Notes: a model not told the origin generated them from the letters alone. 64,000 nt of DNA from Alphaproteobacteria bacterium (GCA_019240125.1 JAFAYW010000183.1:33910-97909); one strand, 5' to 3'; shown: positions 6,964 through 14,787, counted from the first letter of the stretch. Made by a program: numbers and translations.

Positions 6964-7713
6964 ATGCCTCTACTTCAGCAGCAGATTCTTCTGGGGCGGT
7001 GCCTGTTGGCAACCGATCCCGAAGCGGTCATCGCGACAGCTCCCACTGCTGTCTTGGCGCGCCCGGCGGAAGTGGCGCGGCTGCAGGAACTCATTCATGG
7101 CGACGGCTTTCAATTCACGCGCGCCATTCATCGCTCGTGGTGCGTCGCCCGCGCGGCTGGTGCCGTACGCATGACGCTGTCGGTCCTGGCACCCGAGCAG
7201 CGTCGGCGGCTTCTCGATGATTGGGTCGAGGCCGGCGGCGGCAACGCGCTTGACGTGACGACTGAGGCCGCCGGTTTTCTCGATGTCGTTGCGCAGCATC
7301 TGCCCGATCCGTCACACGCGCTCTCAATCTGCCGGATGGAACAAGCGGCCTACCGGGCGAGCGCCGCTGCCGCCTGCTTCACCCCGCCGAACCCGACGGC
7401 TCTAAACAATCCTTGGACGATGCTGCGACGCGGTAGCGATGCCGCCCTCGTCCGGTTCCTTGCCGAGCCGCGCCGCGTTTTCGAGGCTTTGGCGGCCGGT
7501 GAGCCATTGCCGCCGTTCGAAGGCTCATTCCCATACCTTTTCGCGCCAGGTCTGGCGACGCTGCGGCGGCCGGCAACGCCAGATGAAACAGCGCTCTGGG
7601 ACAGGCTCCTGATGCCGACACGCCTTGGCGTGCTCGGCGATAATGCCGTGTCAGCTTCCCTGATCGGGGAATTGCTCGCGGTGGGCGCGATCACGCTCGC
7701 ACAACCCAGCTGA
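6964..7713 (+). CDS. Probable MNIO partner protein (MbnC/TglI/DUF2063-like role)
   Basis: 249 residues starting three bases after the MNIO stop. No signal peptide or membrane helix; leucine-, alanine- and arginine-rich and probably mostly helical, with segments such as RCLLATDPEAVI, RRLLDDWVEAGGG, CRMEQAAYRASAAA and PFEGSFPYLFAPGL. I cannot assign it to a family by motif. MNIO enzymes almost always work as a complex with a second protein, encoded next door, that binds the leader, so I infer that role from position and size. It ends 19 bases from the convergent treZ stop, closing the operon. Confidence 0.7.
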   Translation: MPLLQQQILLGRCLLATDPEAVIATAPTAVLARPAEVARLQELIHGDGFQFTRAIHRSWCVARAAGAVRMTLSVLAPEQRRRLLDDWVEAGGGNALDVTTEAAGFLDVVAQHLPDPSHALSICRMEQAAYRASAAAACFTPPNPTALNNPWTMLRRGSDAALVRFLAEPRRVFEALAAGEPLPPFEGSFPYLFAPGLATLRRPATPDETALWDRLLMPTRLGVLGDNAVSASLIGELLAVGAITLAQPS

Positions 7714-7732
7714 TCCGTCGCGCGCGTTAGCC

Positions 7733-9697
7733 TTAAGCGCCGCCTCTCTCGGGAGCGGTTTGAGCCGGTTTCTGCTCGGCCAACTCGGGCGCGGCCGCGA
7801 GATCAAGCGTTGCCGGGGCCAACAGCAGAGCGCTTTCGCCGGGGATATGCAGAAAGCCGTTGCGATACAGCGGCGGCACTCCCATTCCGCCGTATTTCGC
7901 GCGCTCGCTAGTCCATAAGATTTGCCAGGCCTTTTCTTCTGGTGGCGCCAGCAGCGGCTCCGGCATCGGCGACAATGTGAGGTCGAGGCCAAGATTGATG
8001 ATCAGGACGCGGTCATCCTCAGCGCCGAAGAAGCGCAGCATCCAGGCCCGCTCGGCTATTTCTGTTCCATCGACGTGCCTTGGCCGGGATTTCAGCACAG
8101 GGTCGCTGCGACGCAGGGCCAGCAGATCGCGGTGCAGCGCATATGCCGCGGCGTGCGTCTCACGCTCAGCGAAGTCGAGGACACAACGGCGGAATGTGGC
8201 CTCGTCGTCAGGGGCTGGAATACGCGCCTGCATCTCGGGGTCGGCGAGGTTGGGGAATTGCGCGAGAAATTTGCCGCGTCCGGCGCTGACCGCCGCCGCC
8301 AAGTCCGGCTTGTGATCGGCGAAATACAAAAATGGTTTCGAGGTCGAGAATTCCTGTCCCTGCAACAGCATTGGTATCCCGGGCATCAGCAGGAAATACG
8401 CGGTCAAGGCGCGGTGCTTGCCCGGGCTGGTGAGCTGATGGACACGCCGGCCGCTATCGGAATTGGCGATCTGATCGTGATTTTCCAGAAATACGACAAA
8501 GCAATCCGGGGTGAGGTCCAAGGCCGGCTTGCCGCGTCGCTGTTTTTGCCACGCGTACCGCTGACCCTGGTAGAGGAAGCCGTGTTTGGCCGCGGCGACG
8601 AACTCGCGCGGCGTGCCGCGATAGTCGGTGTAATAGGCCTCGTGATGTCCGGTCAGCGCGACGAATGCGCTGTGATGAAAGTCGTCGTTCCACAGCGAGT
8701 CGATCCCGTACCCGCCGCGCTCGGCGGGGCGCACCAGCTTGCCTTCCTGGCGTTCGTTTTCACCAACGATGAAGGTGGCGCGGCCCCGCCCGGCCGCCCG
8801 TACGCGGCGCGTTATCGCAGCGATGATGTGGTCTTCGGAGGCGTCGAATATCTGCTGGGTAGCGTCGAGGCGCAGCCCGTCGAGATGGTATTCGTCGATC
8901 CAATAGCCGGCATTGGCGATAAAATACTCGCGCACCGGCCCGGCATCGGGGCCATCGAAGTTAAGTGCCTCGCCCCATTCGTTCGAGTAGCGGTGGCTGA
9001 TGTACTGACCGGCGAAACAGCTCAGGTAATTCCCATCGGGTCCGAGATGGTTGTAGACGACGTCGAGGATGATGGCGATCCCGAGACCGTGCGCGCGATC
9101 GACAAAAGTCCGCAGGTCATCCGGATTGCCGTAGAGCCGCGTTGGTGCGAACAGATTGACGCCATCATACCCCCAGCCAAAGCGGCCGGCAAAGTCGGCG
9201 ATCGGCATCAGCTCGATGCACGTAACGCCGATATCAGCCAGCTCGGCGAGTTGTTCCGCGGCAGCCCGCCAGGTCCCCTCCGTCGTAAACGTACCGACAT
9301 GCATCTCGTAAATGACCAATTCCTCGCGCCGCCGTCCCTGCCATGCTGCATCGCTCCACGCGAAGCCGCTGGGATCGACGATCTGGGATGGCCCGTGCGG
9401 ACCGTCTGGTTGGAAGCGGGACGCAGGATCCGGCCATGCCATATCCCCACCCTTGGCGCGGAAGCGATAGCGCATGCCGGCGTTGGCGGCCGAGAGAAAG
9501 GCCGAGAAGTAACCGTCGGGTTCAGGCACGAGGTCATGCGGCGCCAGACCTTCGATCTCGACGGCAAGGTCCTGGCAGCGTGGGGCCCAAACGCGAAAAT
9601 GCACGCCGCCCTCGGACATCTCGGCGCCGACCGGGAGCCGGCGGAGCGTCGGCCCGGGCTCGCCGCTCACAGCGGCAGCGAGGTTCGACTTGTTCAA
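7733..9697 (-). CDS. treZ: Malto-oligosyltrehalose trehalohydrolase
   Basis: 654 residues, a GH13 enzyme that releases trehalose from maltooligosyltrehalose. It has an N-terminal early-set domain (VHFRVWAPRCQDLAVEIEG), then the barrel with ELMPIADFAGRFGWGYDG, DVVYNHLGPDGNYL, the nucleophile Asp278 in GLRLDATQQ, the acid/base Glu313 in FIVGENERQ and the third carboxylate in FLENHDQIAN. The length is normal for the family. The partner treY (maltooligosyl trehalose synthase) and treX are not next to it, which is unusual. Its stop is 19 bases from that of the MNIO partner gene, with no obvious terminator between. Confidence 0.95.
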   Translation of the reverse strand: MNKSNLAAAVSGEPGPTLRRLPVGAEMSEGGVHFRVWAPRCQDLAVEIEGLAPHDLVPEPDGYFSAFLSAANAGMRYRFRAKGGDMAWPDPASRFQPDGPHGPSQIVDPSGFAWSDAAWQGRRREELVIYEMHVGTFTTEGTWRAAAEQLAELADIGVTCIELMPIADFAGRFGWGYDGVNLFAPTRLYGNPDDLRTFVDRAHGLGIAIILDVVYNHLGPDGNYLSCFAGQYISHRYSNEWGEALNFDGPDAGPVREYFIANAGYWIDEYHLDGLRLDATQQIFDASEDHIIAAITRRVRAAGRGRATFIVGENERQEGKLVRPAERGGYGIDSLWNDDFHHSAFVALTGHHEAYYTDYRGTPREFVAAAKHGFLYQGQRYAWQKQRRGKPALDLTPDCFVVFLENHDQIANSDSGRRVHQLTSPGKHRALTAYFLLMPGIPMLLQGQEFSTSKPFLYFADHKPDLAAAVSAGRGKFLAQFPNLADPEMQARIPAPDDEATFRRCVLDFAERETHAAAYALHRDLLALRRSDPVLKSRPRHVDGTEIAERAWMLRFFGAEDDRVLIINLGLDLTLSPMPEPLLAPPEEKAWQILWTSERAKYGGMGVPPLYRNGFLHIPGESALLLAPATLDLAAAPELAEQKPAQTAPERGGA

Positions 9698-9864
9698 TTT
9701 ACTGTAGCCCTCGCCCAGTTCGGCGGCGGTTGCCGGCTGCCAGATGGCGCAAATCGTTAACGCTGCCGCGCCGAATTCGGCCTCAGCGCAGCGGATGTCC
9801 TGATTGGCTCATCGTCGCGGCACGGTCGCGTGCCAGCGATCCTCTGGTTCCCGCGCTGCTGCTT

Positions 9865-10644
9865 CTATCGTTTTGGACAGACCGTCGGCTGGCCATCGAG
9901 GCCTTCCTGGCGCCGTTCGAAGGTCGCCGTCGCGCCCCGCGCAGTATGGGTCACCTTGACGACGTAAATGCTGTCGAAATCGTTCCCCTGCCATTCAGGG
10001 ACAACTGCCGGATCACCTCCCTGATCAGCGATCAGCAGCCGGGCCAGCTTGGCGGCATCGCTATGCTCCCAGGCGACAAGCAGAAAAGCGCTGTGATATT
10101 CAGATGCCTCGAGTTTCTGCTTCAGCGCGGCCAGATCCGAGACGCCGATGCTGGCGTCGATCGGCATCCCGTAAAAGATCGCGGTGGGCTCGATGGTCGC
10201 GAGCGGCCTTACATAATCATAAAGCCTGCCGCGATCCTCCTTGGCGACGGCCGGATCGGGCGCGAAAATCGCATCCGGCTTGCCGAATTGCTTCGCGATG
10301 ACCGACGGCAACGCGAGGGCGCGATTCAGCCCCTGACAGTTCAGTTGTCCCAGCCCCAGATCCGGCTTCTCCCCATGCCGGACGAGCACAATCGTCTCGG
10401 TCGCCGGGCGGTCGTCGGCAACGGCCGGTATCCATACCGCACCCAGGGTCAGCGCTATTCCAAATGCGACCCTGGATAGCCGGTGTCTGTGCTCGTGTCC
10501 CGTGCCGCGATGGCACGTGCGATAGAAATACAGCGTCAGCGCCTCAATGGCGCTGCGCGAACGGCACGCGGAATTGCATGCACAGCAGCTCCGCCCCACC
10601 AGGTCCGGCGATCGCCGCGAGCTCGCCATCGGTCGGCGCCACAA
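9865..10644 (-). CDS. Exported histidine phosphatase family protein (start uncertain)
   Basis: The mature part begins near DDRPATETIVLVRHGEKPD, where RHG is the catalytic motif of histidine phosphatases. A hydrophobic stretch before it (VAFGIALTLGAVWIPAVA) looks like a signal peptide. The given start is the first in-frame ATG and overlaps the upstream cupin gene by 101 bases; the intervening residues look like out-of-frame cupin sequence. There is no ATG, GTG or TTG close to the signal peptide. The real start may be a rare codon such as ATT at 10548, beside the cupin stop. The substrate is unknown. Confidence 0.75.
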   Translation of the reverse strand: MWRRPMASSRRSPDLVGRSCCACNSACRSRSAIEALTLYFYRTCHRGTGHEHRHRLSRVAFGIALTLGAVWIPAVADDRPATETIVLVRHGEKPDLGLGQLNCQGLNRALALPSVIAKQFGKPDAIFAPDPAVAKEDRGRLYDYVRPLATIEPTAIFYGMPIDASIGVSDLAALKQKLEASEYHSAFLLVAWEHSDAAKLARLLIADQGGDPAVVPEWQGNDFDSIYVVKVTHTARGATATFERRQEGLDGQPTVCPKR

Positions 10645-11314
10645 ACACGCAGGAATTGACGCCGAGCAATTGGGAGCCGGCCGCAGATGCGCTACCGGCC
10701 AGCACCAACCAGTATTGTCCCCCGCCGGTGCTTGGGTCCGGGCCAGTCAATTTCGCGCCCGGTGGCAATTGGTAACGCCATGATGCGAGCCCGTGATCGC
10801 CTTCGATGATCTGGGCATCGGTGATGCCGCTGGCTGCCGCCAGCGTGGCGTCGGTCACCGGGGGGACCGGGTCGGTTGTCGCTTCCCAGTGCGTGTGCTT
10901 GTCGCGCGACGCGCGCAGTTCGACGCGGCTTGCCGGCATGTATTTAGCGCCGGGGTCCCAGCCGTTGCGCAGGGTAAACCAGGCAATGCCCTCATCGGCG
11001 GCAACGATCGGGCCATAGGCGGAAAATGCATCGGTATAGTGGACCGCGACGCTGCCGGTATCGTGCAGGCCGAGCTTGCCGTAACCGCTGACGACCACCT
11101 GATACTGGTCCGCCCGGTGGAAATGCGGCTTGGTGACTCCACCCGGTCCTTTCTCGACGAGAAACGCAACGGGGTACAGTGCGTCCTCGGCCGGCGCGGT
11201 TTGGTCGGCCTTGAGGGTATAGCGGTTGCTGCCAATGAAGGCGGTGTTCCACCCATTCGGGGTTTCACGCCGGTTGGTGCGGCGGACGATCTCGGCGTCA
11301 GCGGTCAGGATCAC
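10544..11314 (-). CDS. Cupin-domain protein
   Basis: 256 residues from a GTG start preceded by GAAAGA; the frame is open further upstream (to 11422), but that part is arginine-rich and unlike coding sequence. The first cupin has KPHFHRADQYQVVVSG followed by a glycine-rich strand. A second weak cupin-like segment lies near GGQYWLVLAGSA. No signal peptide. Cupins bind metals or small ligands, but nothing here fixes the reaction. It lies upstream of and overlapping the histidine phosphatase on the same strand, so the two are probably one operon. Confidence 0.75.
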   Translation of the reverse strand: MILTADAEIVRRTNRRETPNGWNTAFIGSNRYTLKADQTAPAEDALYPVAFLVEKGPGGVTKPHFHRADQYQVVVSGYGKLGLHDTGSVAVHYTDAFSAYGPIVAADEGIAWFTLRNGWDPGAKYMPASRVELRASRDKHTHWEATTDPVPPVTDATLAAASGITDAQIIEGDHGLASWRYQLPPGAKLTGPDPSTGGGQYWLVLAGSASAAGSQLLGVNSCVFVAPTDGELAAIAGPGGAELLCMQFRVPFAQRH

Positions 11315-11508
11315 GGGAGCCCATCTTTCTTTGTGTCGACGAAGCCTCGCTAGCCGGCAAATCGGTGTCAACGAATGTTTTCGTCTACACAAGCCGCTCG
11401 TGGGCATAACGGCGCGAGCCATTGAGCGCCGGGAGGGCCGCGGAAGGCCCGAAACGTGTTCAGTCTCAAGCCGCCCGGTTCAGACGCAGCCAAGGGATTT
11501 AGGTCAGT

Positions 11509-11545
11509 CGGACCGATCGTGGTGCTTTAGGCCGCGATCGGTCCG
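11509..11545 (-). terminator. Hairpin at the 3' end of the small CPVC gene
   Basis: CGGACCGATCG and CGATCGGTCCG form a perfect 11-bp stem with a 15-base loop. It overlaps the stop codon of the small gene at 11527 and lies about 200 bases before the cupin start. There is no T-run, so factor-independent termination is uncertain. Confidence 0.4.
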
Positions 11546-11754
11546 CTGTCGGCGCAAGTGCGGACCGCACTACGCGCGGCGCGCAAAGCTCTCGCTGCCT
11601 CATTTTCTCGATCCGAGGCACAGATGTCGCTGACGGGGCAAACCGGACAGGCGGCGCCATCCCGATCCCGCCCCGCCGCGCGGCAAACCTCATACAGGGT
11701 GCGCAACGGCGATACGAGATAGCGGCTGCTTGGATTGCTCAACGGTTCCGGCAT
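11527..11754 (-). CDS. Small cysteine-containing protein (CPVCPVSDIC motif)
   Basis: 75 residues; AGGGAGAAGCC precedes the ATG. The middle carries ACPVCPVSDICASD, three cysteines as C-x2-C-x5-C, with further cysteines near residues 24 and 67, suggesting a small metal-binding site. The C-terminal half is a basic, alanine-rich probable helix. I do not recognise the family. It lies 73 bases after the argC stop on the same strand, so it could be co-transcribed with argC. The codon use resembles neighbouring genes. Confidence 0.6.
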   Translation of the reverse strand: MPEPLSNPSSRYLVSPLRTLYEVCRAAGRDRDGAACPVCPVSDICASDRENEAARALRAARSAVRTCADSGPIAA

Positions 11755-11827
11755 GGCTTCTCCCTGCGGACGCAGCCTTCTTCTTACCGGCAATTCGTTG
11801 ACAAAATGATAATCCCGCCTGGTGACC

Positions 11828-12757
11828 CTAGCTGGACAGGCCCAGCATCAGAGACAGGTTCTGCACCGCCGCGCCCGACGCCCCCTTGCCGAGATTGTCG
11901 AGCCTGGCAATCAGGATCGCCTGCCGTCTGCTCTCGTTGGCACACACCGTCAGTTCCAGGCGGTTGGTGTCGTTCAGCGCCTCGGGCTCGACCTTGCCAT
12001 TCGCCGCCGCCTCGATGACCTGCACATAAGCGCACCCTTCATAATGCTGCGCCAACGCGTCATGCAGATCGGCGCCGCGTGGCTGGCCCGGCAAGTCGTC
12101 GAGGTGCAACGGCACTGAGACCAGCATGCCCTGCCGGAAATGGCCGACCGACGGCACAAAGATCGGGCGGCGGCTGAGCCCGCCATAGAGCTGGATTTCC
12201 GCGACGTGCTTATGTTCGAGGCCGAGCCCGTAAAGTTCAAAGGCCGGGCCGCCCTCGCGGTCGTGCGCCTCGATCATCGATTTGCCGCCGCCGGAATAGC
12301 CGCTGACCGCGTTGATCGCGATCGGGTAATCAGGCGGGATCAGCCCGGCCTCGACCAGCGGCCGGATCAGGCCGATCGCGCCGGTCGGGTAACAGCCCGG
12401 GTTTGCTACCCTCGCGGACCCGGCGATCCGCGTATCCTGGCCCAGATTCATTTCCGGGAAGCCGTATTCCCAATTCGCCGCCACCCGATGCGCCGTGCTC
12501 GCGTCGAGCAATTTGGGCGCGTCGGCGCCGAGCTCATCGGCCAGGGACGCCGCCTCGCGTGCCGCGTCGTCCGGCAAGCAGAGCACGACGAGGTCGGCCT
12601 CCGCCATCATGTCGCGCCGCGCCGCCGGGTCCTTGCGGCGATCCGGCGCGATGCTCTTCAACGCGACCTCCGGCATCGCCGCGAGTCGGGCGCGGATGCC
12701 CAGGCCCGTCGTGCCGGCTTCGCCATCGATAAACACCACAGGCTTGTTGCTCGCCAT
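11828..12757 (-). CDS. argC: N-acetyl-gamma-glutamyl-phosphate reductase (short, type 2)
   Basis: 309 residues. It reduces N-acetylglutamyl phosphate to the semialdehyde in arginine synthesis. The N-terminal nucleotide fold starts VVFIDGEAGTTGLGIRARL, and the catalytic cysteine is in ANPGCYPTGAIGLIRPL. The conserved SGYSGGGK loop and a histidine in PSVGHFRQGM are present. The length fits the shorter ArgC class, not the ~340-residue one. A TTG five codons upstream is possible, but the ATG is the natural start. The gene sits 14 bases downstream of a strong terminator that follows an arginine-rich leader ORF, so attenuation control is likely (see those entries). Confidence 0.95.
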   Translation of the reverse strand: MASNKPVVFIDGEAGTTGLGIRARLAAMPEVALKSIAPDRRKDPAARRDMMAEADLVVLCLPDDAAREAASLADELGADAPKLLDASTAHRVAANWEYGFPEMNLGQDTRIAGSARVANPGCYPTGAIGLIRPLVEAGLIPPDYPIAINAVSGYSGGGKSMIEAHDREGGPAFELYGLGLEHKHVAEIQLYGGLSRRPIFVPSVGHFRQGMLVSVPLHLDDLPGQPRGADLHDALAQHYEGCAYVQVIEAAANGKVEPEALNDTNRLELTVCANESRRQAILIARLDNLGKGASGAAVQNLSLMLGLSS

Positions 12758-12770
12758 GTCCCGACCCCCC

Positions 12771-12805
12771 AAAGAAAAACCCCGCCGGTATCAACCGGCG
12801 GGGTT
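12771..12805 (-). terminator. Attenuator terminator in front of argC
   Basis: On the minus strand, AACCCCGCCGGT, loop TGAT, ACCGGCGGGGTT: a perfect 12-bp stem followed by TTTTTCTTT. It is a textbook intrinsic terminator lying 14 bases upstream of the argC ATG, that is, ahead of the gene and after the leader ORF. It would block argC unless its left arm is captured by an upstream sequence. Confidence 0.85.
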
Positions 12806-12841
12806 CTGGATTGTGCCTTATCTGCTGCTGATCACCGGGTG

Positions 12842-12940
12842 TTACATACCCTTATGACCGGCAACCTGGTCGCACGCAGCCCGAGCCCCGCCTTCAAGGC
12901 GGCGGCTACGTCGTGCGCGGCGCGGACCCATCGAAATCAT
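12842..12940 (-). CDS. Arginine-rich leader peptide of argC
   Basis: 32 codons from ATG to TAA. Residues 6-14 read PRRARRSRR and another Arg follows at 20, giving seven arginines in 15 codons. The promoter upstream places the transcript start within a base or two of the ATG, so the ORF would be read as a leaderless or nearly leaderless mRNA; I see no ribosome binding site. The arginine codons overlap the 5' arm of a hairpin whose 3' arm can also pair with the argC terminator. Ribosome stalling when charged arginyl-tRNA is low would then allow argC transcription. This is inference from layout. Confidence 0.65.
   Translation of the reverse strand: MISMGPRRARRSRRLEGGARAACDQVAGHKGM
12884..12907 (-). 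promoter_or_regulatory. Competing hairpin / antiterminator segment of the argC leader
   Basis: On the minus strand AGCC(G)CCGCC, loop TTGAA, GGCGGGGCT make a 9-bp stem with one bulged G, directly over the arginine codons. The 3' arm contains GGCGGGG, exactly complementary over 7 bases to CCCCGCC in the 5' arm of the terminator (plus positions 12797-12803). This gives the 1:2, 2:3 and 3:4 pairings of classic amino-acid attenuators. Confidence 0.6.
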
Positions 12941-12947
12941 GTTGTCG

Positions 12948-12976
12948 AGCCTACGGATCGTGCTGGCGATCGTCAA
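12948..12976 (-). promoter_or_regulatory. Sigma-70-type promoter of the argC leader
   Basis: TTGACG, 17 bases, TAGGCT on the minus strand, with the -10 box ending 8 bases from the leader ATG. The -35 starts six bases after the stop of the upstream Fe-S gene. It therefore makes argC transcription independent of that gene. Confidence 0.6.
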
Positions 12977-12981
12977 CCGCT

Positions 12982-14295
12982 CTATGCGCCACCGAACTCC
13001 GCCGCCAACGCATCCCGCACCGTATCGAGGTCGAGGCGGTTGGCTTCGATCATCGGGGCCGTCTCGACGATGATGTCGTCGATCTCGCGGATTTGCTTCA
13101 ACCGCTTGAACAGGTCTTCGCTGTTGAGGCCCAGCCCCTCGCCCAGCAATTCCATGAAATTGACCACTTCGAAGCTGCGGCCGTCGCCGGCATCGCACAT
13201 CTCGCGGTGGCAGGCATGGTAGACCGTGGCAAGCGTATCGACGCCGGCATCGGCTACCGCCTGCAATTCGCGGCGCACCAGCTCCTGCTTGAACTTGGGC
13301 AGTTGCGCCAGGCTGTTGGCCTGCGTGCCGACACGCGGCACATCGATTTCGACCAGCTCAGCGCCAGGGATGATCGAGATCAGCTTCTTGACCGCCGCCA
13401 TCGCTTCGGGGAACACCGGCCGCTCGTGTAGTGCGATGCGTTTGTTGACCGGACGCCGCATCAGCGCCGCCAGCTGATCGGCGCGGTCTCCGAGGAACGT
13501 CAGAAACGGGTTGAGGTCGAACGGCCGCTCGCCGAATTGCGCCTCGTAATTCGGCAATGAGACCTCGCCGATCGAAATCTGGCAGCTCGGGCACCAGGAC
13601 AGCACGGTTGAGGTGCCTGCCGAGGCCAGCCCCTCGATCGTCGCATAGGCCATCTTGCTGTTGCTGGCGAAATCGCCTTCGCGGAACTGGTACACACCGC
13701 AACATTGCCCGACGCCGCCCATCACCTCGTACTCGACATCGAGCAGGTCGAGGATGTCGAGGCACAGCAGCGCGATATGCGGCGTCTTGACGACATTGCA
13801 GCCGGTATAGAAGACGACATCGGGCGGCCCCGCCTCCGGCCGGCGCGCTGGGCGAAAGCGCGACAACGTCTCGGGCGGCAATTGCAGGCGCGAAAGCACC
13901 CGCACGCCGCGGCTCATCGTTTGAAACGCCTTGCGCCAGCGCGTCTCGAGCGGTGCGCCATCTCGATTGCTGCGGGCGAAGCCCCTCGCCAGTTGCACCA
14001 TGAAGCGCGGGTTGATGCCGTGCCGGCAGGCTGGAATGCAGTAGCCGCTGCCGCTGCACGACTCGCCCCAGGCGATGGCGTCGGCGGTGCCGGCGCCCCC
14101 TGTAAGCAGATCGACAATCCCAGCGGCGGTGGCGCTCGCATCAGCGCCGTCCAACCCGGCCGGTCCGGTCATCGGGCAGGCACCGAAACAATCGCCGCAA
14201 CGTGTGCAGGCGTCCGCAATCTCAGATGCACGCGTGCGGAATGCCGTTACATAATCGATGGCCTCCGAGGCGGTGTTCGCATGACCATCCATCAT
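12982..14295 (-). CDS. Fe-S oxidoreductase, heterodisulfide reductase (HdrD)-like with CCG domains
   Basis: 437 residues; start taken at the ATG pair after GGAGAAG (a longer frame from 14361 exists). The N-terminus has ferredoxin-type cysteines: CTRCGDCFGACPMTG and CSGSGYCIPACRHG, though the second cluster is atypical. Two cysteine-rich CCG-type segments follow: GCNVVKTPH...GVGQCCGVYQF...WCPSCQ and, near the end, YHACHREMCDAG. This is the plan of HdrD/GlpC/LutA-like proteins that pass electrons to or from thiols or quinones. No partner flavoprotein is adjacent, so the substrate is unknown. It is probably cytoplasmic; no membrane segment is seen. Confidence 0.85.
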   Translation of the reverse strand: MMDGHANTASEAIDYVTAFRTRASEIADACTRCGDCFGACPMTGPAGLDGADASATAAGIVDLLTGGAGTADAIAWGESCSGSGYCIPACRHGINPRFMVQLARGFARSNRDGAPLETRWRKAFQTMSRGVRVLSRLQLPPETLSRFRPARRPEAGPPDVVFYTGCNVVKTPHIALLCLDILDLLDVEYEVMGGVGQCCGVYQFREGDFASNSKMAYATIEGLASAGTSTVLSWCPSCQISIGEVSLPNYEAQFGERPFDLNPFLTFLGDRADQLAALMRRPVNKRIALHERPVFPEAMAAVKKLISIIPGAELVEIDVPRVGTQANSLAQLPKFKQELVRRELQAVADAGVDTLATVYHACHREMCDAGDGRSFEVVNFMELLGEGLGLNSEDLFKRLKQIREIDDIIVETAPMIEANRLDLDTVRDALAAEFGGA

Positions 14296-14522
14296 TCTTC
14301 TCCACGGAACTTGACGCTGAATTTGACGGAAACCCACAGATTCGGCCGAGTTGGCATCCATGCATAGATCGCATGAAAGATATGCTGTTACGCATGGGAT
14401 GATCGTCTGTTACAAAATGTTAGCGTTCTGTCATGAGTGAGATATGTGACGTGACCAGAACACGGCGCGCCAGCTTACAGTGTGACAGAGCAGAAATCTG
14501 TGTTGCAGGAGAAAAGTTAGCC

Positions 14523-14708
14523 ATGAACGTCGCCGTCAAGCTTCAGTCGGTCCGTCCCGTCTCTCAGATCGTCATTTCGTCGACCGAGCGCGATATCCGG
14601 GACTTTCTGAACGGCAAGAATAACGGCGAAGACCTCCTGCATGCCATGTATGACGATATCCTCGACGAAGCGGTGCCAGAGCGCCTGCTCGCCGTTCTAC
14701 GCGGCTAA
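14523..14708 (+). CDS. nepR: NepR-type anti-sigma factor (general stress response)
   Basis: 61 residues, with AGGAGA before the ATG. The C-terminal part DLLHAMYDDILDEAVPERL is the NepR signature (L-x-x-x-Y-D-D-x-x-x-E-x-V-P-x-R). NepR holds the sigma factor EcfG inactive until phosphorylated PhyR binds it, and occurs only in Alphaproteobacteria. EcfG and PhyR genes normally stand beside it but are not in this window, so this is either an orphan copy or a divergent paralogue. A strong terminator closes the gene after the stop. The 227-base upstream space, divergent from the Fe-S gene, has no clear EcfG-type promoter that I can see. Confidence 0.8.
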   Translation: MNVAVKLQSVRPVSQIVISSTERDIRDFLNGKNNGEDLLHAMYDDILDEAVPERLLAVLRG

Positions 14709-14734
14709 TCCTGCAAATCTTTCGGAATGTAACA

Positions 14735-14765
14735 AAAACGGCCCGGTACCGTACCGGGCCGTTTT
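14735..14765. terminator. Bidirectional terminator between nepR and the NTF2-like gene
   Basis: AAAACGGCCCGGTAC, one base, GTACCGGGCCGTTTT: a perfect 15-bp palindrome with A-run and T-run on its two sides. It therefore serves the convergent genes on both strands. Confidence 0.88.
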
Positions 14766-14787
14766 CATGTTCGCGTATCAGTTTGTA

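Noticed and set aside
7922..9760. 612-codon plus-strand ORF
   Set aside because: It lies antisense over treZ, whose protein has all GH13 motifs; the plus-strand translation has no recognisable domain. A high-GC shadow.
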